DNA of 64,000 nucleotides from Jeongeupia sp. USM3 (GCF_001808185.1 NZ_CP017668.1:1116001-1180000); one strand, 5' to 3'. Positions 1-9,243 are shown, numbered from the stretch's first letter. The notes: a model not told the origin generated them from the letters alone. Numbers and translations: made by a program.

Positions 1-41
1 AACTGCTGCGCCACCAAGGTGCCATACAGGAGGCTGCGCGG

Positions 42-1487
42 GTGAGCGCGAGCGAAGCCGTGGCTCGAATGAAGAAGGACTTGGAGGATGCCCGCTGGGT
101 CAACTTCTTTGACGATCTTGAACCCGAATCACCCGAATGCCTGCCGCTGCCTGACTTCATGACGTGGCTGCGTGGCGAGAAGCTGGTTCCGTCCAACATC
201 ATGGACTTTTTCGAGCAGGCAGCAGAGGTGGCAACGCATACGCCGATGTTTCGGGGGCCCGACAACTGGAACAAGCCGTGGTCGCTGGAAAGCCTGCCCG
301 CGCTACCGCCGCCCAAGGCCATGATCGAATTCGTGCCCGGCCCGCCGTGGAATGACTTTGAATTCGACTGGGAAACACAGGACAACCCGTTTTTGCACTG
401 GCGCGAGGCAATGCGCCCTGTGGCGCTTGATTTGGAAAAAGTGCTGGGCGAGCCGGTCTATTACTTCAAGAAATTGGGCGACGAACTGGACGACGACGCA
501 GTACACCGCTTCCTTGTTCTGCACTGGTGCTGCACGTACAGGCCGGAATCGGCCTTCGTACGCTTTCTGTTGAAGGTTAGCGAGGCCAAGGACGTCGACG
601 AGCTCAAGGCGGCGCTGATCAATCCGGCCAGTTACACGTACTTGTTCAAGATGAACGATGCATTCGTCGGGCTGGAGGCCTTGTCCTGCCGCATCAATTA
701 CCTGCCGACCGGGATGCACAAAACAGCCGGGGTCGTGTTCTTGACCGCGCAAGCCCGCGAGGTTGCGCAGTCGCTGCTGGCCCAGCAGATCGGCGCGCAC
801 GCTTTCATCGTTGCATCGAAGGAACTGGCAACGAGCGAATGGGTGAAGCAGGCGACGCGCTACTGCCGTGACTGGACGGTGCACTATGTGTACGACAGCA
901 AGCTGGATGAACCCCTCGACATCCTGGCTTCGGTCGATGAGTTGTGCGTGATTGCCAACGAGCCAAGGCCGAAGTCCGGCTTCAACCTCATGCTGTCCGA
1001 ACCGTGTGAAGATCTTTTGTGGATGGCTCTCAACAATGGCGTTGATGTCCATTACTACAGCACTGATCGGATGTCGCTGTACAACCCCGGCGACTGCCTG
1101 CAAAAAAGCGGCGCGCCCGAACGTGTGGCGGCACGGCAAGCGCAACGCGCGGCATTCACTCGGCAGTTGAAGGAAATCCGTCTCGACAACGATTTCGGAA
1201 GCAGCGGTTTGTGGAGTGCCGAAGGCAAGATGCTGGGTTATGACCTGTTGGATTTGCCGTTCCCGCTGGTGCGACGCATCGCTACGTGGCAACGGGACTA
1301 CGACGACACGATAGATCCGCCGGACATGGGCGACGACGCCTGGTGGGATCGCCACGAACAGGAGGTGCTTGAGCTGGCCACGGAGCTGCAAATGGCCTTG
1401 AGTTCGGAAGTGGCGGTCAATCTCCGTCGGCCAGAAGGCTGGATGACCATCGATCAGATCATCCGCGCGAAGGGAGGCAATGTATGA
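42..1487 (+). CDS. Hypothetical protein, first gene of a SLOG-linked operon
   Basis: A soluble acidic protein of about 481 residues with no signal peptide or membrane segment and no family I recognise. The GTG start has an AGGAG-type ribosome site about 9 bases upstream. The frame is also open to the window edge (codons from base 3), so the true start could lie outside. The middle region (about residues 215-300) reads like an alpha/beta nucleotide-binding fold, with hydrophobic strands such as GVVFLTA and AFIVAS, but no diagnostic motif is visible. The stop overlaps the next gene by 4 bases, so translation is probably coupled to the two following genes, the last of which carries a cpYpsA/SLOG domain. 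That context suggests a conflict or signalling module, which is inference only. Confidence 0.7.
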   Translation: MSASEAVARMKKDLEDARWVNFFDDLEPESPECLPLPDFMTWLRGEKLVPSNIMDFFEQAAEVATHTPMFRGPDNWNKPWSLESLPALPPPKAMIEFVPGPPWNDFEFDWETQDNPFLHWREAMRPVALDLEKVLGEPVYYFKKLGDELDDDAVHRFLVLHWCCTYRPESAFVRFLLKVSEAKDVDELKAALINPASYTYLFKMNDAFVGLEALSCRINYLPTGMHKTAGVVFLTAQAREVAQSLLAQQIGAHAFIVASKELATSEWVKQATRYCRDWTVHYVYDSKLDEPLDILASVDELCVIANEPRPKSGFNLMLSEPCEDLLWMALNNGVDVHYYSTDRMSLYNPGDCLQKSGAPERVAARQAQRAAFTRQLKEIRLDNDFGSSGLWSAEGKMLGYDLLDLPFPLVRRIATWQRDYDDTIDPPDMGDDAWWDRHEQEVLELATELQMALSSEVAVNLRRPEGWMTIDQIIRAKGGNV

Positions 1488-2698
1488 AATTGGGCTGGAG
1501 CAAGAGTGATGAACCGGGGTCGCCACTGTCACGCGAGATTAGGCGTAACTGCGGGCAACTGCTCGGTCGGCTGGATGACCTGCTGCCCTGTCTCTACATT
1601 GCGCAGTACGGCGCATCTGGGAGAGAACTACGTGAGCGTGAAACGGAAACCGCTCCGGGCTTGTTCGCCGTTGGTGCGCGTACGGGTGGTGATCGCCCCG
1701 GCGTCGCGCCACGCGTGGGTTTGATCCTGCCGCTTCATTTGTGTCGCGACGAGAAGGCACGCGTGGCGCTTGAGGGAATCCCTGCTCTGATTCAAAGCCC
1801 GCAGACCACAATGTCGGACAGACGGCGCGACGTACAAGCCAGACTTGACGAGGCGTTCGGCGGCAATCTGATGGTCGCGGACAAGGAAAGCCTTGATGGC
1901 TTCTTCGCGCTCAGGCCCGGCCCCGGTCTTTTCAGTGCGCTCCATCAGTCGTTCGATTACGTCACCGAGGTCATGGACGACGCGGCTGGCGCGGTTCGCA
2001 TAGCGGACACCATGCACTTCCGATGGAGCAGCTACGGCGAACTGATGGAGTGGTACCACGGCTTGCGGGGATCGGATCGTCTCGGTGCGTGGTCGGCGCT
2101 TACGCCGTTCTTCGTCTGCGGTAATACGGGGGCGCTGCATTCATACAGCACCGAGCGTTGGGCGCGTGCGGGCCTGCACCGGCCAGCCGAGGAACCCTCC
2201 AAGTGGTTCGTGATCCGCCCCGGATTGCCTGACGCCCAGATCGGAATCCGGCTGGAAATGGAGGAGTACGGCTGGGCGAAGCTGCATCTGACGCTCGACA
2301 CCACGACAGCCACGATTCACCTGTCCGAAGTGTTCGACCCGTTCAATGAGATGGTCGCCTGGGGCCGTGAAATCGACGAAGGCGACCTGCCGATCCAAAT
2401 GGAGATCGATGAGGAAGGACAGGAAGCCGTACTGACGGTGCTTTGCACTGAAAATCCGGAGCGGGTGCTGCTGCGCGTGACCCGGAAGTACACGGATGAG
2501 GTGTTATTGGAAGGCATCGTGGCGCGCGCCACCTTGGCCGCAACACTGAAATCCGAACTGCGCCGCTTCTTTACGACGGAGTTCGACCCACGCCATTGGG
2601 ATTTGAGTGGCGACGACCTCGATGACAAAGACAAGGATGACTATGTCCAGGTCAAAGATTGTGTGCTGAATCATGCGTGGCTCGCAACAGACAAGTGA
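1484..2698 (+). CDS. Hypothetical protein, second gene of the SLOG-linked operon
   Basis: A 404-residue protein that starts with ATG inside the stop of the preceding gene (ATGA overlap), so the two are translationally coupled. No signal peptide or membrane helix is visible. The C-terminal third is strongly acidic and ends in a run rich in Asp and Lys (DLDDKDKDDY). The segment around residues 250-330 has alternating hydrophobic and charged residues typical of beta sheet. I do not recognise a catalytic motif. It is sandwiched between the 481-residue protein and the cpYpsA-domain protein in one transcript, so it probably works with them. Confidence 0.7.
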   Translation: MKLGWSKSDEPGSPLSREIRRNCGQLLGRLDDLLPCLYIAQYGASGRELRERETETAPGLFAVGARTGGDRPGVAPRVGLILPLHLCRDEKARVALEGIPALIQSPQTTMSDRRRDVQARLDEAFGGNLMVADKESLDGFFALRPGPGLFSALHQSFDYVTEVMDDAAGAVRIADTMHFRWSSYGELMEWYHGLRGSDRLGAWSALTPFFVCGNTGALHSYSTERWARAGLHRPAEEPSKWFVIRPGLPDAQIGIRLEMEEYGWAKLHLTLDTTTATIHLSEVFDPFNEMVAWGREIDEGDLPIQMEIDEEGQEAVLTVLCTENPERVLLRVTRKYTDEVLLEGIVARATLAATLKSELRRFFTTEFDPRHWDLSGDDLDDKDKDDYVQVKDCVLNHAWLATDK

Positions 2699-3626
2699 TC
2701 GTGCGATGACAACCTGCAGCGAGAGGACTCAATTCGTACCCATCCTTACCGTCATGGTGGATTACGGCAACGCGCCGTTTCTGTGGTTGGTCGACAACCC
2801 AGATGAAGTTGGTGTCGGCGGAAATCTCTGTGACGGCGTCGCTTGGGATCAGTCTTTTCCGATGTCGGAAAATCTGTGGCAGAAATTCGCGGACTGGGCT
2901 ATTGAGTTCGACCAGACGGCGTTCTATTCCGATAATTTCGATGCGGATAGCTGGGACTGGATCGAATTCCATGCTCGCGGATTGCAACTGTCGCGTTGGC
3001 TGAAGGAGGAAGTCGGAGAGTCGTACCGCGTTGTCTATGACAAGGCCTACGAAGATCCCAATCACCGTATAGGCGAACGCGCTGAAGTCCTTGCAGATGG
3101 TCTGCTGTTGCCGCTGCCCCCGTTTCGCAGTTCTTTGCGATACCCGATCCGTTTCTGTGAGCACATTGTCTCCGGTGGACAGACTGGCGCGGATCGCGGT
3201 GCGCTGGATTTTGCCATCACGCATGGCTACACGCACGGCGGTTGGGCACCGCGTGGACGCGAAGCTGAGGATGGCGTCATTCCTGCGAAATACCAGCTTA
3301 TCGAACTGACTGATGGCGGCTACCGCCAGCGCACACGCCGCAACGTGGAGGATAGCGACGGCACCCTGATCATCAACCTCGGCGAACTGGATGGCGGGAC
3401 GAAGGCAACTAGAATCTTCGCCGAGCAGATGGGGAAGCCTTGTCTCATCGTGCAGCTCGACGCCGGAGTCACGGTGGAGGTTGCCTCCAGCGTGCTTGCA
3501 TGGCTGCGCGAGCATGCCATCAGAACCCTGAACGTCGCAGGCCCACGCGAGAGCAAGCGACTGGGTATCTACCGTTTGACGGTCGAACTGCTGCAAACAG
3601 TCGATGCCACGCTTCACCCCAAGTGA
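2673..3626 (+). CDS. Protein with C-terminal circularly permuted YpsA (SLOG) domain
   Basis: A 317-residue protein. Residues about 160-285 match the cpYpsA / 'putative molybdenum carrier' family: HIVSGGQTGADRGALDFA with the glycine-rich nucleotide loop, then GWAPRGREAEDG, then RNVEDSDGTLII and the closing KPCLIV strand. SLOG domains bind nucleotide or NAD-derived ligands and are common in conflict and signalling operons. The N-terminal ~150 residues are acidic and tryptophan-rich, and I do not recognise them. The start is uncertain: ATG at 2673 overlaps the previous gene by 26 bases, and an in-frame ATG at 2706 would leave a 7-base gap; neither has a strong ribosome site. It is the last gene of a three-gene operon. 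Confidence 0.8.
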   Translation: MRGSQQTSDRAMTTCSERTQFVPILTVMVDYGNAPFLWLVDNPDEVGVGGNLCDGVAWDQSFPMSENLWQKFADWAIEFDQTAFYSDNFDADSWDWIEFHARGLQLSRWLKEEVGESYRVVYDKAYEDPNHRIGERAEVLADGLLLPLPPFRSSLRYPIRFCEHIVSGGQTGADRGALDFAITHGYTHGGWAPRGREAEDGVIPAKYQLIELTDGGYRQRTRRNVEDSDGTLIINLGELDGGTKATRIFAEQMGKPCLIVQLDAGVTVEVASSVLAWLREHAIRTLNVAGPRESKRLGIYRLTVELLQTVDATLHPK

Positions 3627-3644
3627 CGCCTTTCACGTGTGCTC

Positions 3645-3726
3645 GGCGAAATGAGCGAAATCAGCGAAATAAGAGGCCCGACAAGCACTTGCGGGCAATC
3701 CAACCCGGCGAAACGAGCGAAATGAG
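3645..3726. repeat. Short GCGAAAT-type 9-bp repeats between convergent genes
   Basis: The unit GCGAAATNA recurs three times in a row from 3645 to 3673 and twice more at 3707-3726, in the 105-bp gap between the convergent SLOG gene and DUF3987 gene. No hairpin-plus-T-run terminator is obvious here. The function is unknown; a protein-binding site or simple slippage are both possible. Confidence 0.5.
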
Positions 3727-3730
3727 CTTC

Positions 3731-5092
3731 CTACCAAACGGGCCAGTACACTCGCGTCGGTGTGCCCGGTGTGTCGGCAGGCCGCTCGATCCACTGCACG
3801 CTGATTCTGGGCGGCGTGGCCGCCAATAATTGCTCGAGGCTGGAATCGATCTGCGCCTTGGATACCTTGCCCTTGAAGCATTCCGCGCTGATCTGGCTGC
3901 GCGTGGCTTGGCCTCGTTCGCGTAGAAAGGCCAGCACACGATTCGACAATTCCAACACCTGCGCCAACTTCGCGTCCTCGGCGGCACTGACGAACACGAA
4001 CCGGATAGACGCCGTGGCATGGCGAATCCAGGCCATCGCCGCATCGATGTGCTGGGCATCAATGCGGATTTGCAGGTCGGTGAGTGCCATCAGCATCGCC
4101 AGCCGCAGTAGCATCGGGGCTCGGCGTTCCAGTAGCGCGCCGACCATGCTGTCGCCGAGATCACTGTTCAGTTCGCTCCGGTACAACTGGCTGTAGTGCC
4201 ACTGTGCCTGCGGCGACAGTTCCATCCGCAGGTGTTCGCGCAGTCCGTGTTGATTGGCTTGGGCGAACGCCAGCACCTCTTGCGTTCGTGCAGCCAACCG
4301 CTCGACAGTGGCCTGTGGCGTCTCCTTCGGGAACGGCAACATCCGCGTGCGCTCTGCCCAGATCATCAGGAAGCGATTGGCAAAGCCGTTGGTGAGCTCT
4401 CGTGCGCTCATCAGGCCTGTCAGTTCGCCCGGCGAAATTGCGCCGCTCAAGCAGACGTGCGGATCACTGGCGTAAAGCCGGTTCGACTTGGTTGCGGGCT
4501 TGAGATCGACGCCATCCCAGCAATCACGCAGTGCTGCTGACAGGGTATTGCCGTCCCGCCGCCCTTGATGCAGCACGTTGGCGAACTCGGATTCGACCAC
4601 CCAGAGGCGTTTGTCCTCGATGGCCGCTACGTCTTGCCTGCCTTGCCGGTAACCGTCGTGGATCAGCGCCGCCAGCCCTTCACGGGTGGACAGGCCACCC
4701 CGGTGAATTTGTGGCGCGAAGGTTTCGTCCATCGCACGCAAGGCCCGGTCGATGCGCAACACCAAGGACACCGCATCGCCCTTGCGGCCCCGGCCCGAGC
4801 GCCCGATGTGCAGACAGAACAACCGTGCGTGGTGTCGGGTGTTGCCAATGGGAAGGTACACACCGCGCCCGATGGCGCAGGACAGGTACGCAATAAAATT
4901 GACGGCGATGGCGTGCGCATTGGTTTCGGTGCCATCGCTGCCCGCACGGGCGATATCGCCAATCAGCCCGTAGAGGCAAGCTGGATCAGCCTCCGGCGCG
5001 TTGCGATGTGCGACCACGTCCGCTTCGTCGTGCTCATCGCCGTGCGGTGACGTAGCTGGCGTGGACGCACTGCCATCGGAGACTGTGCGCAT
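3731..5092 (-). CDS. DUF3987 (YfjI-like) P-loop protein
   Basis: A 453-residue protein of the DUF3987 family, ATPase/helicase-like proteins typical of mobile elements. Residues about 90-110 (HIGRSGRGRKGDAVS) form a Walker A-like glycine-rich loop, and RLWVVESEFANVL around residue 163 fits a Walker B strand. The C-terminal ~80 residues (AFLRERGQATRSQIS) look like a winged-helix DNA-binding segment. It follows the ParB-like gene directly: its ATG at 5092 abuts the ParB stop at 5093. It is the last gene of a run: serine recombinase, disrupted ParB, ParB, DUF3987. A role in replication or maintenance of the element is inferred from context. Confidence 0.8.
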   Translation of the reverse strand: MRTVSDGSASTPATSPHGDEHDEADVVAHRNAPEADPACLYGLIGDIARAGSDGTETNAHAIAVNFIAYLSCAIGRGVYLPIGNTRHHARLFCLHIGRSGRGRKGDAVSLVLRIDRALRAMDETFAPQIHRGGLSTREGLAALIHDGYRQGRQDVAAIEDKRLWVVESEFANVLHQGRRDGNTLSAALRDCWDGVDLKPATKSNRLYASDPHVCLSGAISPGELTGLMSARELTNGFANRFLMIWAERTRMLPFPKETPQATVERLAARTQEVLAFAQANQHGLREHLRMELSPQAQWHYSQLYRSELNSDLGDSMVGALLERRAPMLLRLAMLMALTDLQIRIDAQHIDAAMAWIRHATASIRFVFVSAAEDAKLAQVLELSNRVLAFLRERGQATRSQISAECFKGKVSKAQIDSSLEQLLAATPPRISVQWIERPADTPGTPTRVYWPVW

Positions 5093-5971
5093 TCATTTTC
5101 CATCCAGTGCCACGGTCTGGACGATATGTTCGAACTCGGCCAGTACATCGGGCTGACGCTGTGACAGGAATCGGAACACTGCCTTGTTGTCGATCAGTTT
5201 TCCAAGGTAGCCGCGTGCCAACACGAGCAGCAGCACGTCCTGACCGTAGGACTTTTCGACCAGCTTCAGTTGTCCTTGCAGATTACCCATTTCGCGCTCC
5301 ATCTTGACCATCTGGTCGGCACTGATGCCACGCATCTTGCGAGGCTTTGTTTCGCCGACGAGCAGGTGCGGCGGCGTGGCCGCAAGCAGGGCTTCGGCGT
5401 AAGCTACGGTGATGTTGTTGGCGGTCAGCATCAGCTCCACACATTCGATTTGGCGCGTGGGTTTCATCTTGCGCAGAACCGATCCGAGATTGGCAGAAAA
5501 GTGCTGATCCTTGAGCAGTTCTGCCGCTTCGGCGCAGATGCCTTCCAGTAGGCTCACTTTCTTGTGAATCTGGCTGACGTCCACGTTCAAAGTCTTGGCC
5601 AGCCGGTCGGGCGTGACGCCGCGCTCGACCGCGCGCCGCAACATGTGGTGCTCCTGAATGGATGAGATGCGATTGATCCGGTTGTTGTAGGTGTAGCTTT
5701 CGTCGTCGGTAGCGACCAGACACAGCACTTCGGTATGGCCGAGTTGTTGCAACGCCAGCAAGCGCATGTGACCGTCGAGCAGTACATGCTGCCCCGCCTT
5801 GTCCGGCTTGCTCACACTCAGGGGCTCGATGAGACCGACCGCTTCCATCGATGCCAGTATCTGCTTGAACTTGCGCGAGGTCAGGATGCCTTCTGGTGTC
5901 TTGCGCGACGGCAGGATGCGTTCCAGTGGCAAGGTCAGCGGCTCGGGGATAAAACCCAGTGGCATGCTCAT
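5093..5971 (-). CDS. ParB/RepB-like partition protein
   Basis: A 292-residue ParB-superfamily protein. The N-terminal ParB/Srx-like fold (residues about 15-85) includes LLDGHMRLLALQQLG, the usual motif around the nucleotide-binding site. A central helix-turn-helix segment follows (PDRLAKTLNVDVSQIHKKVSLL), and the C-terminal part resembles the plasmid-partition RepB C-terminal domain. Its ATG overlaps the stop of the upstream ParB-like gene (ATGA), and its own stop abuts DUF3987. It forms a tandem ParB pair with the IS-disrupted neighbour. There is no ParA ATPase in the window, so it may be a regulator or an element-specific DNA-binding protein rather than a segregation factor. Confidence 0.85.
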   Translation of the reverse strand: MSMPLGFIPEPLTLPLERILPSRKTPEGILTSRKFKQILASMEAVGLIEPLSVSKPDKAGQHVLLDGHMRLLALQQLGHTEVLCLVATDDESYTYNNRINRISSIQEHHMLRRAVERGVTPDRLAKTLNVDVSQIHKKVSLLEGICAEAAELLKDQHFSANLGSVLRKMKPTRQIECVELMLTANNITVAYAEALLAATPPHLLVGETKPRKMRGISADQMVKMEREMGNLQGQLKLVEKSYGQDVLLLVLARGYLGKLIDNKAVFRFLSQRQPDVLAEFEHIVQTVALDGK

Positions 5972-6508
5972 GCGGAGTGGCCTCCTGCCCAGACGCGTTC
6001 GGCCAGTTGTTTGGGCAAGGTGTCCAACCCTTCGGCACGTAGCAGATTGGAAAAATGCTCGTCGGCCAGCAGCTGGCGCAACGCCTCGATCACGAACAGC
6101 AGACGCTGCTGGGTGAACTCGGCTTTCTTGACCATCAATTTCTGACGCTCGACCTCATGCTGATAGTTGCGTACCAGACTGGAGGTGGTCACGGACGCGC
6201 CCTTGCGCCCGGGGCGGTGGGCCAGCGATTTGCCCAAGGCGGTGCGCCGCTGCAGCACACGGCGAGCCTGCATCAGTTGCCCACCGCGCAGCTGGCCGCT
6301 TTCATAGGCCTCCTGCAACGCGGTCTGCACCGATTCCTCATCGCTTGCGCCCGCAATGGTGATGGCTACATTGAGGGGAATCCGCCCCACCTCGACGGCA
6401 GCCAGCAGGCGCTCCTCACCTTTGTCGAACAGAAGCAGAATGCCTTTAATCCGGTGGGAAATCCCCCGGCTCTGCCGGGGTGACAGTAGAAGTTTGACTT
6501 TTCAGGGG

Positions 6509-6575
6509 TTGTCCATCGTAGAGACTTCCAGCCGTGAGCCGCCAAGCACACGAAAGGAAGAGACACGATGGACAA
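6509..6575 (+). promoter_or_regulatory. Leader hairpin sequestering the tnpA start codon
   Basis: TTGTCCATCGT at 6509-6519 is perfectly complementary to ACGATGGACAA at 6565-6575, which contains the tnpA ATG (6568). The two arms enclose a ~45-base loop holding the likely ribosome site (AGGAAGAG at about 6555-6562). Translation repression by such 5' structure is known for Salmonella IS200. The pairing is seen here; its effect is inferred. Confidence 0.7.
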
Positions 6576-6999
6576 GTTTGGAAGTTTGAGCCACACGACG
6601 TGGGACTGCAAATATCACGTAGTCTTCATACCGAAGTGCCGACGACGAACGTTGTACAGGCAGCTGCGCCAGCACTTGGGGGAGGTGTTCCGGAAGTTGG
6701 CAGCGCAGAAAGAGTGCGAGGTCGAAGAGGGTCACCTGATGCTGGACCACGTGCACATGATGCTGTCGATTCCGCCTAAGCACGCGGTGTCGCAGGTGGT
6801 GGGCTTTATCAAAGGGAAGAGCGCGATTCATCTGGCCCGGGTGTATGGGGAGAAGAAGCGCAACTTTGTTGGGCAGCACTTTTGGGCGCGAGGGTATTTT
6901 GTGTCTACCGTAGGCCGAGATGAAGCCGTGATCCGGGAGTACATCCGGAATCAGGAGAAGGAAGACGAGAGGTTGGATCAACTCGGTCTGTGGAGGTAG
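6568..6999 (+). CDS. tnpA: IS200/IS605-family Y1 transposase TnpA
   Basis: A 143-residue protein, the normal size for IS200 TnpA. The HUH metal-binding motif is visible as LDHVHMMLSIPP (about residues 59-70), with the N-terminal strand KYHVVFIPKCRR before it. The C-terminal helix with RDEAVIREYIRNQEKE should hold the catalytic tyrosine (Tyr in EYIRNQ). The protein nicks and rejoins single-stranded DNA at the element ends. The ATG is covered by a complementary upstream segment (see the regulatory entry), which would limit translation. There is no tnpB, as in true IS200. Confidence 0.92.
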   Translation: MDKFGSLSHTTWDCKYHVVFIPKCRRRTLYRQLRQHLGEVFRKLAAQKECEVEEGHLMLDHVHMMLSIPPKHAVSQVVGFIKGKSAIHLARVYGEKKRNFVGQHFWARGYFVSTVGRDEAVIREYIRNQEKEDERLDQLGLWR

Positions 7000-7529
7000 C
7001 AAGCCCGCCACCGGCACGGTGGCACATGCGATGAGGGGCCGCGTTAGCGACCCCTACCAGCCGCTTCGAGCGGCTCACATTCCGAAAGCCCCCGGCTTTG
7101 CCGGGGGATGGTTACTGTAGTCGAGGCTCAGGCCGGTTTTTTGGGCGATGTCCTTCTTGTCGTAGCCCTGTTGGTTCAACTGGACGATGCTCATCAGTAG
7201 TTCCAGTGCACTGTATTTTCTGCGGGCAATGTTCTCGGTCAGACTCATGATGAAAGCGTCTTCGTCATCAACGGTGACGATCAATGCCGGAATCAGCTTT
7301 TCACCGAGAGCCTTGAAGGCTTTGAGCCTGCCTTCGCCGCAGATCAGCAGGAAGTGCTTGCCATCCCCCAAGTCGTCGCGCGGCGTGACCGTGACGGGCT
7401 TCTTCAAGCCGATACTCTTGATGTTGCCAACGATCTCATCGAAAACCCGCCCATTGCGGTCGCGCGGATTGAGGATGACGATTTGCTCAACCGGGATCAT
7501 CTGCAGATCGGCGGCATTGTGTGATGTGT

Positions 7530-9095
7530 TCATGCAATCCTCCGGATGCGGCTGCGCGCTGCCATGCTGTACAGGTAGTCCAGGCTGTCGAAGCGGTAGC
7601 TCTCGAATTCGAGGCCGTTGTGCTCGGCCAGATGGATGCGGGGCTGGCCGAAGTCCAGTCGGGGCAGCAGGTAGTAATCCAGCGCGGCCTGATTGGTTTC
7701 ATCAAGCCGAACGGCAACCGTGATATCCGGTGCAAGGCTGGTATCGAAACGCACTTTCCAGCGGCGGCGACCATCGTCCAGCAACTAGCAGCGCGAGAGC
7801 ACCAGCGACACGGTGAATTCGCCATTGACGGTGAGCAGGTCAGAGGCCGGATCGCGCACCACCGCGCCGCCTACGTCGGCGATCACACGCTCGGTCTGAC
7901 CGACGATCTCGGGATGCAGTCGCCGCAGGAACTGGTTGACCTCCAGGTACTGGTAGTCCCGATCCGGGGTGAAGCCCACCGTCTGGTAGGCCCGGATCAG
8001 GCTGCCGAAGCGGTGCGCGTAGGCCGCCGCCGAGGGCATACCTTCGGCCTCGTCGATGATCAGGCCAGACAGGTAGCCGCGCTGCAGGAACAAGCGCCGA
8101 AGTTTCTCGATCAGCTCATCGTCGCTGAAACGGTGCGCCCGTTCGCGCAGGATGCCCTGCGCGGTGTAGAACAGATCCGGTGGCACGATTCCCTCGAACG
8201 CGCCTTCCTTCTTGATCCACATCTCCGGCTGGTTCAACACCCGTACCTTCTTGAGCTTGAAGGAGCGCCGGTTGTAGACGTTGTTGCCGATGTATTTCTC
8301 GTTGGAGAGCACCTCGCGCACCGTGGCCCGTGTCCATGCCCGGCCCAGATCGGTGAGGATGCCCTTGGCGTTGAGTCGATCCGCAATCTCGGATTCGAGC
8401 TGGCTGTCCTCGACGAACCAGCGGTAGATCTGATTCACGACAGCAACTTCCGCATCCGGGCCGGGCTGCAAGATCACGCGGTCGGTTTGCAGGCTTTTGT
8501 GCTCGCCACGAGAAAGCTGCCCCTTCACGGAACCAGACTGATCGATCAGCACACGCCGCAGGCCATAACCGGCGGGCCCGCCTTGCCGAAAACCCAGTTC
8601 GATCAGGCGGCATTGCCCGGCGAACACCTTTGCCGACAACTCCCGGCTATATTCACCGGCCATCGCGCGCTTGACGCCCTTGACGATGGTGGACACGGGC
8701 GATCCGTCGTTCTCGAACTGCTCTGCGCAGTAGGCAACTTGGATTCCGGCACGGCGGCAGATGTATTCGTAGTAGGCGCTCTCATCCGCATCCTGAAATC
8801 GCCCCCAGCGACTGACGTCATAGACGAGGATGATCTGGAAATCGGCCTTGCCTGCCTGCACATCCGCGATCAGTTGCTGGAGTGCCTGCCGACCATCGAT
8901 GCGCAGGCCGCTTTTGCCCTCGTCGGCGTAGGTGCGGACGATCTCGATGTTACGCCGGGCGGCGTACTCGCGGATCTTGTCGGCCTGGTTTTCCGTCGAG
9001 TATTGCTGATGCTCAGTCGACATCCGCACGTACTCAGCGGCCCGAAATGTCGGAGGCTGGCTCGCTCCCTCCGTTGCGAATTCATCTGCCTGCAT
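7530..9095 (-). pseudogene. Large serine recombinase with an in-frame amber stop
   Basis: The frame encodes a serine recombinase: catalytic N-terminal domain with YVRMSTEHQQYSTENQ (nucleophile Ser in VRMS), then ILVYDVSRWGRFQDADES and GEYSRELSAKV, a recombinase domain, and a C-terminal extension. Codon 437 is TAG (7785-7787). The same frame then continues for 84 codons without a stop (RRRWKVRFDTSLAPDITVAVRLDE...), in the style of the family's C-terminal domain. A CAG-to-TAG change is the simplest explanation. The 436-residue product keeps the catalytic domain, so partial activity or readthrough is possible. The final stop overlaps the ATG of the disrupted ParB gene. Confidence 0.82.
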
Positions 9096-9243
9096 AGACC
9101 CGATCTCAATGTTATGTGCACTTGCTCTCGGGTCCGACTTTCACCTCACTGGCATGGGCCCGACCGGAGAAACGCCGGTCGGGATGCACGCGGTTGAAAT
9201 TGTTGCCATCCAGGATGATCGAGAGCCCATTTGGAGAAAGAAG

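Larger units (their letters stand above)
6451..7116 (+). mobile_element. IS200/IS605-family insertion sequence (single tnpA)
   Basis: A 666-bp element with one Y1 transposase gene and no terminal inverted repeats or target duplication. Subterminal hairpins sit near each end: CCCCGGC-TCT-GCCGGGG at about 6464-6480 and CCCCCGGC-TTT-GCCGGGGG at 7089-7107. Two more hairpins follow tnpA at 7034-7055 and 7059-7075. The left flank ends in TTTAAT. The boundaries are set by the reading frame of the interrupted ParB gene, which is restored exactly when 6451-7116 is removed. This agrees with the single-strand, duplication-free transposition of the family. Confidence 0.85.
5968..7533 (-). pseudogene. ParB-like gene interrupted by an IS200-type element
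   Basis: The 5' part (7533 down to 7117) encodes a ParB N-terminal domain (LLICGEGRLKAFKALGEK, then SLTENIARRKYSALELL). The 3' part (6450 down to 5968) encodes the HTH/C-terminal region (FDKGEERLLAAVEVGRIPLNVA). Between them lies the IS at 6451-7116. Joining 7117 to 6450 restores one frame of exactly 900 nt (299 residues plus stop) reading LDY-IKG across the junction, so the target gene was intact before a clean insertion. The ATG at 7533 overlaps the recombinase stop, and the stop overlaps the next ParB start. The N-terminal fragment now ends in IS-derived codons. Confidence 0.85.

Noticed and set aside
3440..3829. Plus-strand frame running past the SLOG gene
   Set aside because: It overlaps two well supported genes in other frames and translates the GCGAAAT repeats.
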